A stretch of DNA of 56,640 bases. Source: a bacterium (GTDB taxonomy: Bacteria; Sysuimicrobiota; Sysuimicrobiia; Sysuimicrobiales; Segetimicrobiaceae). A program made the position numbers and the translations under genes. This document shows, one piece after another, positions 33,033 through 41,419 of the stretch (its first letter is position 1; every line of letters begins with the position of its first letter). The notes under the pieces are model-generated. The model worked only from the letters and a program-made list of their open reading frames with translations, did no database searches and was not told the DNA's origin. The stretch covers positions 1 to 56,640 of the forward strand of contig DATGFS010000008.1 of the NCBI GenBank assembly GCA_035308905.1. Direction: 5' to 3'.

Positions 33033-33901
33033 GGCGTCCCTCCCGCGGAGGCCGCGGCCGGGCGGCGGCGCACAGTGACCGCGAAGTCGGGACAGAGATA
33101 CTCGCACAGCCGGCACCCGGTGCAGGCGGCGGGGTCGGCAACCTCGGCGATCGCGCGGGCGTTCAGCCGGAGGCAGTGCTCGGGACACACCCGCACGCAG
33201 ATGTCGCACCCCTTGCACCACGCGGCGGCGATCTCGACCTCCGCGGCGGGCGACCACGACGTTGACGCGGCCGGCAACGATGACATCGAAGCCGGTGCGG
33301 CCGGCCGCGCCGGCGCGAGCGCGAGACCCTCGCGGAACGCACGCACGTTCATCTCCGCCGTCCGCGCCGGCACGTGGCGAACGATCGTCTCCTCCCACGC
33401 ATCGCGCGGGAGCTCGAGATGGACGGCGAGCACGCCGAGCAGCACCGTGTTCGTCAGGCTGGCGGAGCCCGCGCCGCGGGCCACGGCTAGGGCATCGACC
33501 GTGTGCACGGGTCCGCGGTGATCCGCGAGGACCGCGCGGTCGAACGCGGGGTAGGCGCGCGCCCAGCGGCGGTGGTCGAGGTGGGCCGCGGGGGGGACGA
33601 TCTGCGCCGTACCGGAGATGAACACGCCGTCGGGGCGCAGATAGGACCGCCACCGGAGCCCTTCCGCCCACTCGAGCGCCACCAGCGCGTCGGCTTCGCC
33701 GACGCCGATGAGCGGGCTGTGCACCGCCGCGCCGTAGCGGACGTGACTGAACACGATCCCGCCCCGCTTGGACATGCCGTGGACCTCGCTCTTCTTCACG
33801 TCGAAGCCCGCGGCGAGGGCCACATCGGCCAGGATGTTGCCGGCGAGCACGACCCCCTGACCGCCGACGCCGACGATGAGGACGCTGCGTGTGCTAGGCA
33901 T
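33029..33901 (-). CDS. Indolepyruvate oxidoreductase beta domain fused to 2x[4Fe-4S] ferredoxin
   Basis: A 290-residue fusion. Residues 1-~195 are an IorB-like gamma domain (VLIVGVGGQGVVLAGNILADVA, SEVHGMSKRGGIVFSHVRYG). A ~30-residue Ala/Pro linker follows. Residues ~228-290 form a bacterial ferredoxin domain with CKGCDICVRVCPEHC and CTGCRLCEYLCP. IorB proteins are normally separate, and such ferredoxin domains are normally the KorD/PorD subunit of the downstream type of complex. The gene lies exactly between iorA and korABC, so the fusion may serve both oxidoreductases. It overlaps iorA by 8 nt and the alpha subunit by GTGA. Confidence 0.88.
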   Translation of the reverse strand: MPSTRSVLIVGVGGQGVVLAGNILADVALAAGFDVKKSEVHGMSKRGGIVFSHVRYGAAVHSPLIGVGEADALVALEWAEGLRWRSYLRPDGVFISGTAQIVPPAAHLDHRRWARAYPAFDRAVLADHRGPVHTVDALAVARGAGSASLTNTVLLGVLAVHLELPRDAWEETIVRHVPARTAEMNVRAFREGLALAPARPAAPASMSSLPAASTSWSPAAEVEIAAAWCKGCDICVRVCPEHCLRLNARAIAEVADPAACTGCRLCEYLCPDFAVTVRRRPAAASAGGTP

Positions 33902-35738
33902 CGGGGGACGCTCCGTCGCGGCCGCGTGGGGCCGGTTCGCGCGGACTCATCACGATGGCGCCGGTGGGACACAGCTGCGGGCAGATCGCGCATCCGGAAC
34001 ACAACGCCGGATCGATCGAGACCTTGAATCGCCCCTCGTAGGACTCATCGGTCCAGAGGAGCGCCGGGCACCCCATCGCCATGCACGCCTGGCAGGCGTT
34101 GCAGGCCTCCCCGGCCACCGTGAACGGCGGCCGGCGGATCTTCACGGGCGCTTCGACACACGGACGGTTGGTGATGACAACCGACACCCCGGGATGCGCG
34201 ACGGCCGCCTCGAGCGCGCGATGGGTGGCGCCGATATCGTACGGGTCCACCACCCGGATCCACTGCACGCCCAAGGACCGGCACAGGGCCACCAGATCGG
34301 TGCGCGCCGCCGCGTCGCCCCGGATCGTCCGGCCGGTCGCCGGGTGCGGCTGCCCGCCCGTCATCGCGGTCGTGCCGTTGTCGAGGATCAGGACGGTGAT
34401 CGGCGTGCGGTTGTAGACCGCGTCCAGCAGGGCGGACATGCCGGAATGCAGGAACGTCGAGTCGCCGAGCGCGGCCACCACCGGGCCGCCCCGCGCGCCG
34501 GACCGCGCAAGGCCGATCGCCATCCCGATGCTCGAGCCCATCGCGAGCGTCGTGTCGATCGCCGCGAGCGGCGGCAGCGCCGCCAGTGTGTAGCAGCCGA
34601 TGTCCCCTGCGACGACGGCCCCGAGTTGCCGCAGCGCCATGAACGGGACCGTGTGCGGACACCCGGGGCAGAGGACCGGAGGCCGGGGAGTGGCGCGGAC
34701 CACCGGCACGGGAGACGGTGCGGCCGCGTCCAGCACCCCCGCGCGCGCGAAGCCTTCGCGAACCAGGTCGGGCGTCAGCTCGCCGGTCCGCGGGAAATAT
34801 GCCTTGCCCTCCACCCGCAGCCCGGCCGCCCGCAGGGCGTCTTCGACGATCGGCTCGAGTTCCTCGACGACGAAGAGCCGGTCGACCGCGGCGGCAAAAT
34901 CCCGAATGCGCCGGAGCGGAAGCGGAAACGAAAAGCCGAGCCGCAGCACGCTCGCCTCTGGCAGCGCGTCGCGCACGTACTGCGCGGCGATGCCGCCCGT
35001 GACGACGCCGACGCGGGGATCGCGCAGCTCGACGGCGTTGAGGGGCGAGATATTCGCCTCCTCCTCAAGCCGGGCCAGCCGCTCGAGCAGGATGGGATGG
35101 CGCGCCCGCGCGTGCGCCGGGAGCAGGACGTACTTGGCCGGGTCCCGGCGGAAGCCGGGCCTGGCCGGCGTCCGCCGCCCGCCGATCTCGACGACGCCGC
35201 TCCCGTGGCTGATGCGGGTGGTCGTCCGCAGCATGACCGGAGTGTCGTAGGCTTCGCTGAGCTCGAACGCCGCGGCGGTGAAGGCCTTGGCGTCCGCGGA
35301 ATCCGCCGGCTCCAGGAGCGGAATGCCCGCGAACCGGGCGTAGAGACGGTTGTCCTGCTCGTTCTGAGAACTGTGCATGCCGGGATCGTCGGCGGAGACG
35401 ACGACCAGACCGGCCCCCACGCCGGTGTAGGCCGCGGCGAGCAGCGTGTCCGCGGCCACGTTGAGGCCGACGTGCTTCATCGCGGCCAGCGCGCGGGCTC
35501 CGCCGAGGGACGCGCCGAGCGCCACGTCGAGGGCGACCTTCTCGTTGGACGACCACTCGACGTAGACCCCGTCGCACCGCGCCAGCGCTTCCAGGATCTC
35601 GGTGCTGGGCGTACCGGGATACCCGGCCGCCACCGTCACGCCGGCCTCGTAGGCGCCCTGCGCCACGGCTTGGTTGCCGAGGAGCACACGCCGGGCCGGC
35701 GCGGTCCCGGGATGCGCGTCGCGCACCGCCGCGTCCAT
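33894..35738 (-). CDS. iorA: Indolepyruvate:ferredoxin oxidoreductase, alpha subunit
   Basis: A 614-residue fused alpha/beta subunit. The N-terminal pyrimidine domain has GNQAVAQGAYEAGVTVAAGYPGTPSTE; the ThDP domain has LCPGCPHTVPF, GDIGCYTL, MGSSIGMAIGLA, GDSTFLHSG and DNGTTAMTGGQPHP. The C-terminus carries two ferredoxin motifs (CNACQACMAMGCP and CSGCAICPQLCP). IorAB oxidises arylpyruvates from aromatic amino acids to arylacetyl-CoA while reducing ferredoxin. The start at 35738 shares one base with the preceding stop. Together with the adjacent PaaK-like ligase it suggests arylacetyl-CoA as an operon intermediate. Confidence 0.9.
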   Translation of the reverse strand: MDAAVRDAHPGTAPARRVLLGNQAVAQGAYEAGVTVAAGYPGTPSTEILEALARCDGVYVEWSSNEKVALDVALGASLGGARALAAMKHVGLNVAADTLLAAAYTGVGAGLVVVSADDPGMHSSQNEQDNRLYARFAGIPLLEPADSADAKAFTAAAFELSEAYDTPVMLRTTTRISHGSGVVEIGGRRTPARPGFRRDPAKYVLLPAHARARHPILLERLARLEEEANISPLNAVELRDPRVGVVTGGIAAQYVRDALPEASVLRLGFSFPLPLRRIRDFAAAVDRLFVVEELEPIVEDALRAAGLRVEGKAYFPRTGELTPDLVREGFARAGVLDAAAPSPVPVVRATPRPPVLCPGCPHTVPFMALRQLGAVVAGDIGCYTLAALPPLAAIDTTLAMGSSIGMAIGLARSGARGGPVVAALGDSTFLHSGMSALLDAVYNRTPITVLILDNGTTAMTGGQPHPATGRTIRGDAAARTDLVALCRSLGVQWIRVVDPYDIGATHRALEAAVAHPGVSVVITNRPCVEAPVKIRRPPFTVAGEACNACQACMAMGCPALLWTDESYEGRFKVSIDPALCSGCAICPQLCPTGAIVMSPREPAPRGRDGASPDA

Positions 35739-36970
35739 CACGACGCGCGCGACGCCACGAGCGCGAAGATCTCTTCGTCGCGCAGGACGTGCGTGCTCGC
35801 CTTGGCGCAGTCGAGCACGCGGCGCACCAGCTCCGGGTGCGGCGCGATGCGGTGCTGCTCGAACCAGTGCATCACGTTGGCCTGGCCGCTCATGGGCCCG
35901 ACGGTGAGCCGCTGCTCGCGGCCGATGTCCTCGGCCGGCACGCTGCTGTACACCCGGTCGGCGAGCCAGCGGTCGTCCCGGTGCAGGGCCTTGAGGATCG
36001 CCGCCGCGTGCACCCCGCTGCTCGTCTCGAACGCGTCCTTGCCGACGATGGGACAGTTGGGAAGCACGGGCAGCGCCACGGCGTCGGCGACGGCCCGGCA
36101 GTACTCGGGGAGCGCATGGAGATCGACCTCGGCCCAGCCCATCCAGTCGAGCAGCCGGAGATTCACGAGCAGCTGCTCCATGCTGGTGTTGCCGACGCGC
36201 TCGCCGATCCCCAACGCGCAGGCGTGCAGCCGGTCCGCCCCGGCCTCGGCCGCGACGAGGGCGTTGATCACGTCGAGCCCGCGGTCGCGGTGGCCGTGCC
36301 AATCGATGGCGACCTCGTCGCCGACCACGCGGCGCACGAACCGGACGAGCCGCCAGGCCCCCCACGGCATGGCGTGTCCGACCGTGTCGGCCACGCAGAT
36401 CCGCGCGGCCCCGGCCGCCACCGCGGCCGTATAGAGACGCCGCAGGTCGTCGGGGCGGGCGCGGGTGGTGTCCTCGGTGACGAACATCACGTCGAGCCCC
36501 AGCCGCCGCGCGTGGGAGACCGCGGTCTCGGCCGTGCGGACGAGAAACTCGATGTCCCAGCCCTCGACGTACTGGCGAATCGGACTGCTCCCGAGGAAGA
36601 TCGCGGCTTCGATCGCGACCCCGCTCCGCTGCTGGGCCTCCGCGATCGGGACGATGTCGGCCTCGGTGGTCCGGCCGGCGCAGTTCGCGCGGAGCCGCAG
36701 CCGGTGCGCGCGGATTTCGCGCGCCAGGGCGACGACGTCTTCCAGCGCCTGCCGGCCGGCGCCCGGGTACCCGAGATTCACGCTGGAGATCCCGAGATCG
36801 TCCATGAGATGCAGGATCCGGCGCTTCTGCTCCGGCGACGGCTGCCGGACCGAGGGGCTCTGCAGCCCGTCGCGCAGCGTCTCGTCGTTGATCTCGAGGA
36901 GGCCCCGCGGCCGGCGCGGACGCTGGCCCACGGTGTTCCAGTCGTAGATCAGGTCCACCGATTTGATCAT
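35738..36970 (-). CDS. LeuA-like (isopropylmalate/citramalate-synthase-type) DRE-TIM metallolyase
   Basis: A 410-residue DRE-TIM enzyme. The signature NDETLRDGLQSPSV gives the Arg/Asp catalytic pair, DWHGHRDRG provides the two metal His, and GIGERVGNTSMEQL the metal Asn. It lacks the C-terminal LeuA regulatory domain, so it should not be feedback-inhibited by leucine. Such enzymes condense acetyl-CoA with a 2-oxoacid. Coupled to LeuC/LeuD-like genes upstream it could run a leucine-like chain elongation of an unusual 2-oxoacid; a lyase in the reverse direction is also possible. It overlaps the PaaK-like gene by ATGA. Confidence 0.83.
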   Translation of the reverse strand: MIKSVDLIYDWNTVGQRPRRPRGLLEINDETLRDGLQSPSVRQPSPEQKRRILHLMDDLGISSVNLGYPGAGRQALEDVVALAREIRAHRLRLRANCAGRTTEADIVPIAEAQQRSGVAIEAAIFLGSSPIRQYVEGWDIEFLVRTAETAVSHARRLGLDVMFVTEDTTRARPDDLRRLYTAAVAAGAARICVADTVGHAMPWGAWRLVRFVRRVVGDEVAIDWHGHRDRGLDVINALVAAEAGADRLHACALGIGERVGNTSMEQLLVNLRLLDWMGWAEVDLHALPEYCRAVADAVALPVLPNCPIVGKDAFETSSGVHAAAILKALHRDDRWLADRVYSSVPAEDIGREQRLTVGPMSGQANVMHWFEQHRIAPHPELVRRVLDCAKASTHVLRDEEIFALVASRAS

Positions 36971-38259
36971 GGCCCTCCCCTCCCGGAACGCCGGTCGATG
37001 ACCCGGAGCGCCTTGCCCTCGCTTCGCGGAATCTCACCCGGCGGCAGCACGGCGACGACGGCGGAGAGTCCGAGGCTCGCCCGCAGGGCGCTTTCCGCGC
37101 GCCGCGCGAGGGCCTGACTCTCTCCGGGCGCCGCGCAGCGGCTTTCCACCTGGACCCGCAGCACGTCGAGCGCCCGCGGCCGGTCGATGACGATCTGATA
37201 GTGCGGCGTGAGATCCGGAATGCGCAGCAGCACCGATTCGATGTCCGACGGGAACAGGTTGACTCCGCGGACGATCAACATGTCGTCGATCCGGCCGCCG
37301 ACGCGGGCCATGCGGACGAGCGTGCGGCCGCACGCGCAGGGCCGCGGATCGAGCGAGGTGACGTCGCCGGTCCGGTACCGAAGCAGCGGCGCCGCCTCCT
37401 TGGTCAGCGTGGTGAGCACCAGCTCTCCGGACATGCCCGGCGGCAGCGGCGCGCCGGTGGCCGGATCGATCACCTCGGGGAAGAAGTGGTCCTCCTGCAC
37501 GTGCAGCCCGTTCCTCGCCTCGCACTCCGCCGCGACTCCCGGCCCGATCACCTCGCTGAGTCCGTAGATGTCGGACGCGCGGATCCCGAGGCGGCGCTCG
37601 ATCTCCGCGCGCGCCGCTTCGGACCAGGGCTCCGCGCCGAACGCGCCGCACCGCAGCGCGGGGGGCGGCCCGCCCGACGCGTCGATCGCCTCGGCGATGT
37701 GCAGGGCGTACGACGGCGTGCAGCACAGCACCGTGACCCTGAACTCGCGCAGGAGGCGCACCTGACGCGCGGTGTTGCCGGACGAAGCCGGCAGCACCGC
37801 CGCCCCGAGGTGCTGCGCGCCGTAGTGAAAGCCGAGCCCGCCGGTAAACAATCCGTAGCCGAACGCGTTCTGGATGACGTCGCCGCGCCCCACGCCGCCG
37901 CCGGCGAGGCAGCGCGCCATCGTCTCGCCCCACGTCTCCCAATCGCGGCGCGTGTACGCGGCCGCCGTCGGCGTCCCCGTCGTGCCCGACGAGCAATGGA
38001 ACTCCGCGACCTGCTCGCGCGGGCACGCGAGCAGGCCGAACGGATACGAGCGCCGGAGATCGTCCTTCGTGGTGAACGGGATGCGGGTGAGGTCGTCGAC
38101 GCCGCGGATCTCCGCCGCCCGGACGCCCGCCGCCTCGAGGCGCGCGCGGTAGAACGGCACCGCCTCGGCGACGCGCGCGACGGTCGCGCGCAGCCGCTCG
38201 CCCTGCCCCACGCGGAGCGCCGCGCGATCGACGGTCTCCGCGCCGGGGTTCCAGATCAT
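36967..38259 (-). CDS. PaaK-like phenylacetate/aryl-CoA ligase
   Basis: A 430-residue adenylate-forming ligase of the PaaK family. The ATP loop is HCSSGTTGTPTAAAY, the A5-type motif is DIYGLSEVIGPGVAAEC, and LRYRTGDVTSLD and GRIDDMLIVRGVNLFPSDIE are the A7/A8 regions. The C-terminal domain has the terminal Lys (PRSEGKALRV). The enzyme activates phenylacetate, benzoate-like or other aryl acids to CoA thioesters with ATP giving AMP and PPi. It overlaps both neighbours by ATGA. The four-Cys zinc motif seen in many PaaK proteins is partly visible (PCACGRT). Confidence 0.88.
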   Translation of the reverse strand: MIWNPGAETVDRAALRVGQGERLRATVARVAEAVPFYRARLEAAGVRAAEIRGVDDLTRIPFTTKDDLRRSYPFGLLACPREQVAEFHCSSGTTGTPTAAAYTRRDWETWGETMARCLAGGGVGRGDVIQNAFGYGLFTGGLGFHYGAQHLGAAVLPASSGNTARQVRLLREFRVTVLCCTPSYALHIAEAIDASGGPPPALRCGAFGAEPWSEAARAEIERRLGIRASDIYGLSEVIGPGVAAECEARNGLHVQEDHFFPEVIDPATGAPLPPGMSGELVLTTLTKEAAPLLRYRTGDVTSLDPRPCACGRTLVRMARVGGRIDDMLIVRGVNLFPSDIESVLLRIPDLTPHYQIVIDRPRALDVLRVQVESRCAAPGESQALARRAESALRASLGLSAVVAVLPPGEIPRSEGKALRVIDRRSGRGGP

Positions 38260-38783
38260 GCCCGGTCCCGGGCGCCGCCCGCGCGCCGGCGGAGCAGCGG
38301 GCCGATCCCTCCGGCCCGCAGGACGTCCAGCATCGGCGGTGCGAGCGGCCGGCCGCGCACGACGGCACCGGTGGCGAGGTTGCGGACGATTCCCGCCTCG
38401 AGATCGATCTCGAGGCCGTCGCCGTCGGCGACGGCTGCCGCGGCATCCGCGCACGGCAGCGCCGGCAGCCCGATGGCGACGGCGTTCCGTAGAAAGAGGC
38501 GGGCGAACGACGCTGCGACGACGCACCCGACCCCGAGCGCCTTGAGCCCTTCCGGCGCCGTCTCACGGCTGCTGCCGCAGCCGAAGTTCCGTCCGGCCAC
38601 GACCACGTCCCCGGGGCGCACCTCCGCGGCGAAGCGCGGATTGACCGCTTCCAGGGTGTGCGCCGCGCGGACGGCGGGCGGGGCGACCGCGTAGGCGCCG
38701 GGAGAGAGCGCGTCGGTGCTGATATCGTCGCCGAAGCGCCACGCCCGGCCGGCAATGCGCAGGCCCGGCGCGCCGGTGTTCAT
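38256..38783 (-). CDS. LeuD-like small subunit of isopropylmalate/homoaconitate-type dehydratase
   Basis: A 175-residue swivel-domain subunit. It begins RFGDDISTDALSPG, with VVVAGRNFGCGSSRETAPEGLKALG as the phosphate-loop signature and ASFARLFLRNAVAIGLP as the substrate-recognition loop; here IGLP follows the inserted Asn-Ala. It overlaps the large subunit stop (ATGA) and the ligase start. With the large subunit it performs hydration/dehydration isomerisation of a malate-type acid. It clusters with catabolic genes, so biosynthetic leucine production is not the obvious role. Confidence 0.88.
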   Translation of the reverse strand: MNTGAPGLRIAGRAWRFGDDISTDALSPGAYAVAPPAVRAAHTLEAVNPRFAAEVRPGDVVVAGRNFGCGSSRETAPEGLKALGVGCVVAASFARLFLRNAVAIGLPALPCADAAAAVADGDGLEIDLEAGIVRNLATGAVVRGRPLAPPMLDVLRAGGIGPLLRRRAGGARDRA

Positions 38784-40057
38784 CGCCGCTCCGGCAAGGG
38801 GGAGAGCATGCGGCGGGGATCCGTGATCCGGCCGCGGACGGCGCTCGCGGCCACCGTCGCGGGCGACGCCAGGAAGATCTCCGCCTGCGGACTGCCCATC
38901 CGCCCGGAGAAGTTGCGGTTGTGCGTCCCGATGCAGCGCTCGCCGGCCGCCAGCACCCCGCCGTGCCCGCCGAAGCACGGCCCGCAGCCGGCCGGCATCA
39001 GCAGCGCGCCGGCGTCGACGAGGGTCTCGAGCAGCCCCTCCGACATCGCGTCTCGCTCGATCTGCGAGGACGCGGGGGCCACCAAGAGGCGCGTGCGCGG
39101 ATGGACGCGGTGGCCCGCGAGGATCCGGGCCGCGACACGCAGATCCTCGAGGCGGCCGTTCGTGCACGAACCGATGAACGCTTGATGGATCGTCACGCCT
39201 TCGACCGCCTGGACGGGCTTCACGTGGTCGACGGCGTGCGGCAGTGCGACCCGCGGGCCCAGAGGCTCCAGGTCGAGGCGCACCGCGCGCGCGTACCGCG
39301 CGTCCGCATCGGGGCCGAACGCGTCCACGCCGATGTCGCGCCGGCGAAAGTGCCGGACGGTCGCCCCATCCGCCGGAAACAGGCCGAACTTCGCGCCGAG
39401 CTCGACGGCCATGTTGGCGATCGTCAGACGGCCGGCGATGTCGACGTCGCCGGCCGCCGGCCCGCCGAATTCCAGCGCCTGGTACTGGGCGCCGTCGGTG
39501 CCGATCTGCCCGGCGAGCTCCAACACCACGTCCTTCCACATCACGCCCGCGGCCAGCCGGCCGGCCAGGTCGACGCGAATCGTCGACGGAACCTGAAACC
39601 ACAACTCCCCGGTGGCCAGGACGTACGCCATCTCGGAGGTCCCGATGCCGGTGCCACCGATCCCGAGGGCGCCGGCGGTCGTCGTATGCGAGTCGGTGCC
39701 GAGAAGCAGCTGCCCGGGCTGCGCCAGGCCCCCCTCGGCGACGAGCTGATGGCAGATGCCGTTCCCGGCGTCGAAGAAATGCAGAATCTCAAACTCGCGG
39801 ACGAACTCGCGGATGCGGCGGTGCACCTCGGCCGCAGCCACCGACGGCGCGGGCACCAGGTGATCCAGCACGACAATCACGCGGGCGCTGTCCCACACCG
39901 ACGAAAAACCCGACTGCCGGAGCATCTCGAAGACCGGAACCGCAAAGATGTCGTGGAGGAGGGCCATATCGACACGGCCCGTGACGAACTGGCCGGGGAC
40001 CACCGCGGTCTGGCCGGAGGCGCGGGCGAGGATTTTCTCCGCCATGGTCATTCCCAT
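38780..40057 (-). CDS. LeuC-like large subunit of isopropylmalate/homoaconitate-type dehydratase
   Basis: A 425-residue aconitase-family large subunit. I use the ATG at 40057, behind a G7 run; in-frame ATGs at 40051 and 40045 are alternatives, and a longer upstream start is rejected. The [4Fe-4S] ligands are the Cys of FIGSCTNGR and the two of AGCGPCFGG. GTDSHTTTAGALGIGGTGIG is the substrate-domain signature. It is the first gene of the 24-kb minus-strand supraoperon. A candidate promoter and palindromic operator lie 50-100 bp upstream. No isopropylmalate dehydrogenase gene is in the window. Confidence 0.88.
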   Translation of the reverse strand: MGMTMAEKILARASGQTAVVPGQFVTGRVDMALLHDIFAVPVFEMLRQSGFSSVWDSARVIVVLDHLVPAPSVAAAEVHRRIREFVREFEILHFFDAGNGICHQLVAEGGLAQPGQLLLGTDSHTTTAGALGIGGTGIGTSEMAYVLATGELWFQVPSTIRVDLAGRLAAGVMWKDVVLELAGQIGTDGAQYQALEFGGPAAGDVDIAGRLTIANMAVELGAKFGLFPADGATVRHFRRRDIGVDAFGPDADARYARAVRLDLEPLGPRVALPHAVDHVKPVQAVEGVTIHQAFIGSCTNGRLEDLRVAARILAGHRVHPRTRLLVAPASSQIERDAMSEGLLETLVDAGALLMPAGCGPCFGGHGGVLAAGERCIGTHNRNFSGRMGSPQAEIFLASPATVAASAVRGRITDPRRMLSPLPERR

Positions 40058-40105
40058 CGGGGCCCCCCCGATCGCGTTGGGTGCACGAATCACGCGGGAC
40101 CCGAC

Positions 40106-40119
40106 CAACCGGTCGGTTG
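40106..40119. promoter_or_regulatory. TetR-type palindromic operator at the supraoperon promoter
   Basis: CAACCG-GT-CGGTTG is a perfect 6+2+6 inverted repeat 49 bp upstream of the LeuC-like start. It begins at about the predicted transcription start of the promoter at 40126-40154, a classic repressor position. Palindromes of ACCGACCGGTCGGT style are common targets of acyl-CoA-responsive TetR repressors. The TetR protein encoded at 29805-30482 inside the supraoperon is the natural candidate. Confidence 0.55.
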
Positions 40120-40125
40120 ATCCTC

Positions 40126-40154
40126 ACTATGGAAGCCGCGGCCGGGAAAGACAA
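40126..40154 (-). promoter_or_regulatory. Putative supraoperon promoter
   Basis: On the minus strand a -35 TTGTCT (40149-40154), a 17-bp spacer and a -10 CATAGT (40126-40131) face the LeuC-like gene. Directly upstream (40155-40192) is the element shared with the promoter at 43083-43111: TCCGGCTCA, then TTG, ATGA and GCAAA in register. The 40058-40232 gap holds no gene. Confidence 0.55.
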
Positions 40155-40232
40155 TGAAGCGTCCGGCTCAATTGAGATGATGCAAACGCAGGGGTTCGGT
40201 GGCGGGGCGGCCGCGAGGAGGGGCGGCGGTAT

Positions 40233-41414
40233 TCAGCCGGTGATGTGCATCCGGTATCCGCCGCGGAATTCGCGGTGCTCCGCGAAGCGCGTGATGCTGA
40301 ACGCCTCGAGGTCGACGTGCGAGCAGCGGCCGGTCGTGACGTATTCCGCGATGGCTTCGCCCGTGGCCGGGCAGAGCTTGAACGAGTTGCCGCTGCCGCC
40401 CACGACCTGCAGGTAGCCGCGGACCCCGGGCACCGGCCCGAAGATGAGGTGGAAGTCCGGGCTGATGCCGTCCGGTCCGGACCACGAGCGGACGCGGGAC
40501 ATCCGCTCCGCCCACGGGCAGCGGCGGACGAGATTATCGTGGATCTCCGCCTCGAACATCATGGACGGCCGAGGCGGGTCGGCGTCCAGATCGGGCGCCT
40601 CTGTCTCCAACTCGGTGTTCTCGGCCGAACCCCCGCCGGCGAGCATGAGGCCCATCGCGTCCGGCCGGCAATATGTCATGGTGGTGACGTCGATCCACGT
40701 GGGACTGGTCCGCGTCCACCCGCCGTACTGCGGGTTGAACGCGACCATCTGGAGCAGGCCCGGCCTGACGGGCAGTGTCACTCCGACCATCCGGGCGATC
40801 CGCGGCGCCCACGCGCCCGCGCAATTGACTACGAGCGGCGTGCGAATCGAGCCGTGGTCGGTTGCGACTGCGGAGACCGCGCCGTTGCTGATGATGTCGA
40901 GCACCGCGACCCCCGAATAGATCGCCGCGCCGAGTTCCCGCGCCTTGTTCGCAAACGCCGTGGCGGTCGCGTAGGGATCGGCGTACCCGGCCTCCCCCTC
41001 GTAGGCGGCGAGCGCCAGGCCGTCGCGGGCGAACCCGGGGATCCAGCGGTGGACCTCGTCGGGACCGATCAGCTCGGCGTCCACGCCGGCGTGCCGCTGC
41101 ATCTCCACGACCCGCCGCATGTTCGCCGCGTCGGCGGCGCCGACGACCGCGACGAACCCGTTGCACACGTAGTCGACCGGCGATCCCAGTTCATCCGCGA
41201 GCCGCGGCCACAGCTGGGCCGCCCGGTGCGCCAGCCGGACCATCGACGGGTTGGAGTAGTGGCAGCGAATGATGCCCCCCGACGCCCCGGATGACCCCGC
41301 CCCGATGGTGCGCCGTTCCAACAGCGCGACCTGCCTGCCGGCCTTGGCAAGGTGATACGCGACGCTCGCGCCGTGGACGCCTCCCCCGATAACGACGGCC
41401 TCGGCCTCCTGCAT
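40233..41414 (-). CDS. FAD-dependent oxidoreductase (DAO/sarcosine-oxidase-like)
   Basis: A 393-residue flavoprotein. The dinucleotide motif is VVIGGGVHGASVAYHLAKAG. The flavin-contact IGAGSSGASGGIIRCHYSNPSMV and the C-terminal VVGGSGNSFKLCPATGE fit the D-amino-acid/sarcosine-oxidase (DAO) family. It likely oxidises a C-N bond of an amine or amino acid, yielding an imine or 2-oxoacid; oxidation of an aromatic amino acid to feed IorA is an untested possibility. The ATG at 41414 follows the cold-shock gene stop by 5 nt; a GTG three bases earlier is an alternative. Confidence 0.84.
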   Translation of the reverse strand: MQEAEAVVIGGGVHGASVAYHLAKAGRQVALLERRTIGAGSSGASGGIIRCHYSNPSMVRLAHRAAQLWPRLADELGSPVDYVCNGFVAVVGAADAANMRRVVEMQRHAGVDAELIGPDEVHRWIPGFARDGLALAAYEGEAGYADPYATATAFANKARELGAAIYSGVAVLDIISNGAVSAVATDHGSIRTPLVVNCAGAWAPRIARMVGVTLPVRPGLLQMVAFNPQYGGWTRTSPTWIDVTTMTYCRPDAMGLMLAGGGSAENTELETEAPDLDADPPRPSMMFEAEIHDNLVRRCPWAERMSRVRSWSGPDGISPDFHLIFGPVPGVRGYLQVVGGSGNSFKLCPATGEAIAEYVTTGRCSHVDLEAFSITRFAEHREFRGGYRMHITG

Positions 41415-41419
41415 CACGC

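Noticed and set aside
33876-36434. About 850-codon open frame on the plus strand
   Set aside because: It is antisense to iorA and the LeuA-like gene, which have clear catalytic motifs. Long antisense frames are expected at this GC content.
38256-40057. Biosynthetic leucine operon
   Set aside because: LeuA-, LeuC- and LeuD-like genes are present, but LeuB is missing, the LeuA regulatory domain is absent and the neighbours are catabolic aryl-CoA and ferredoxin enzymes.
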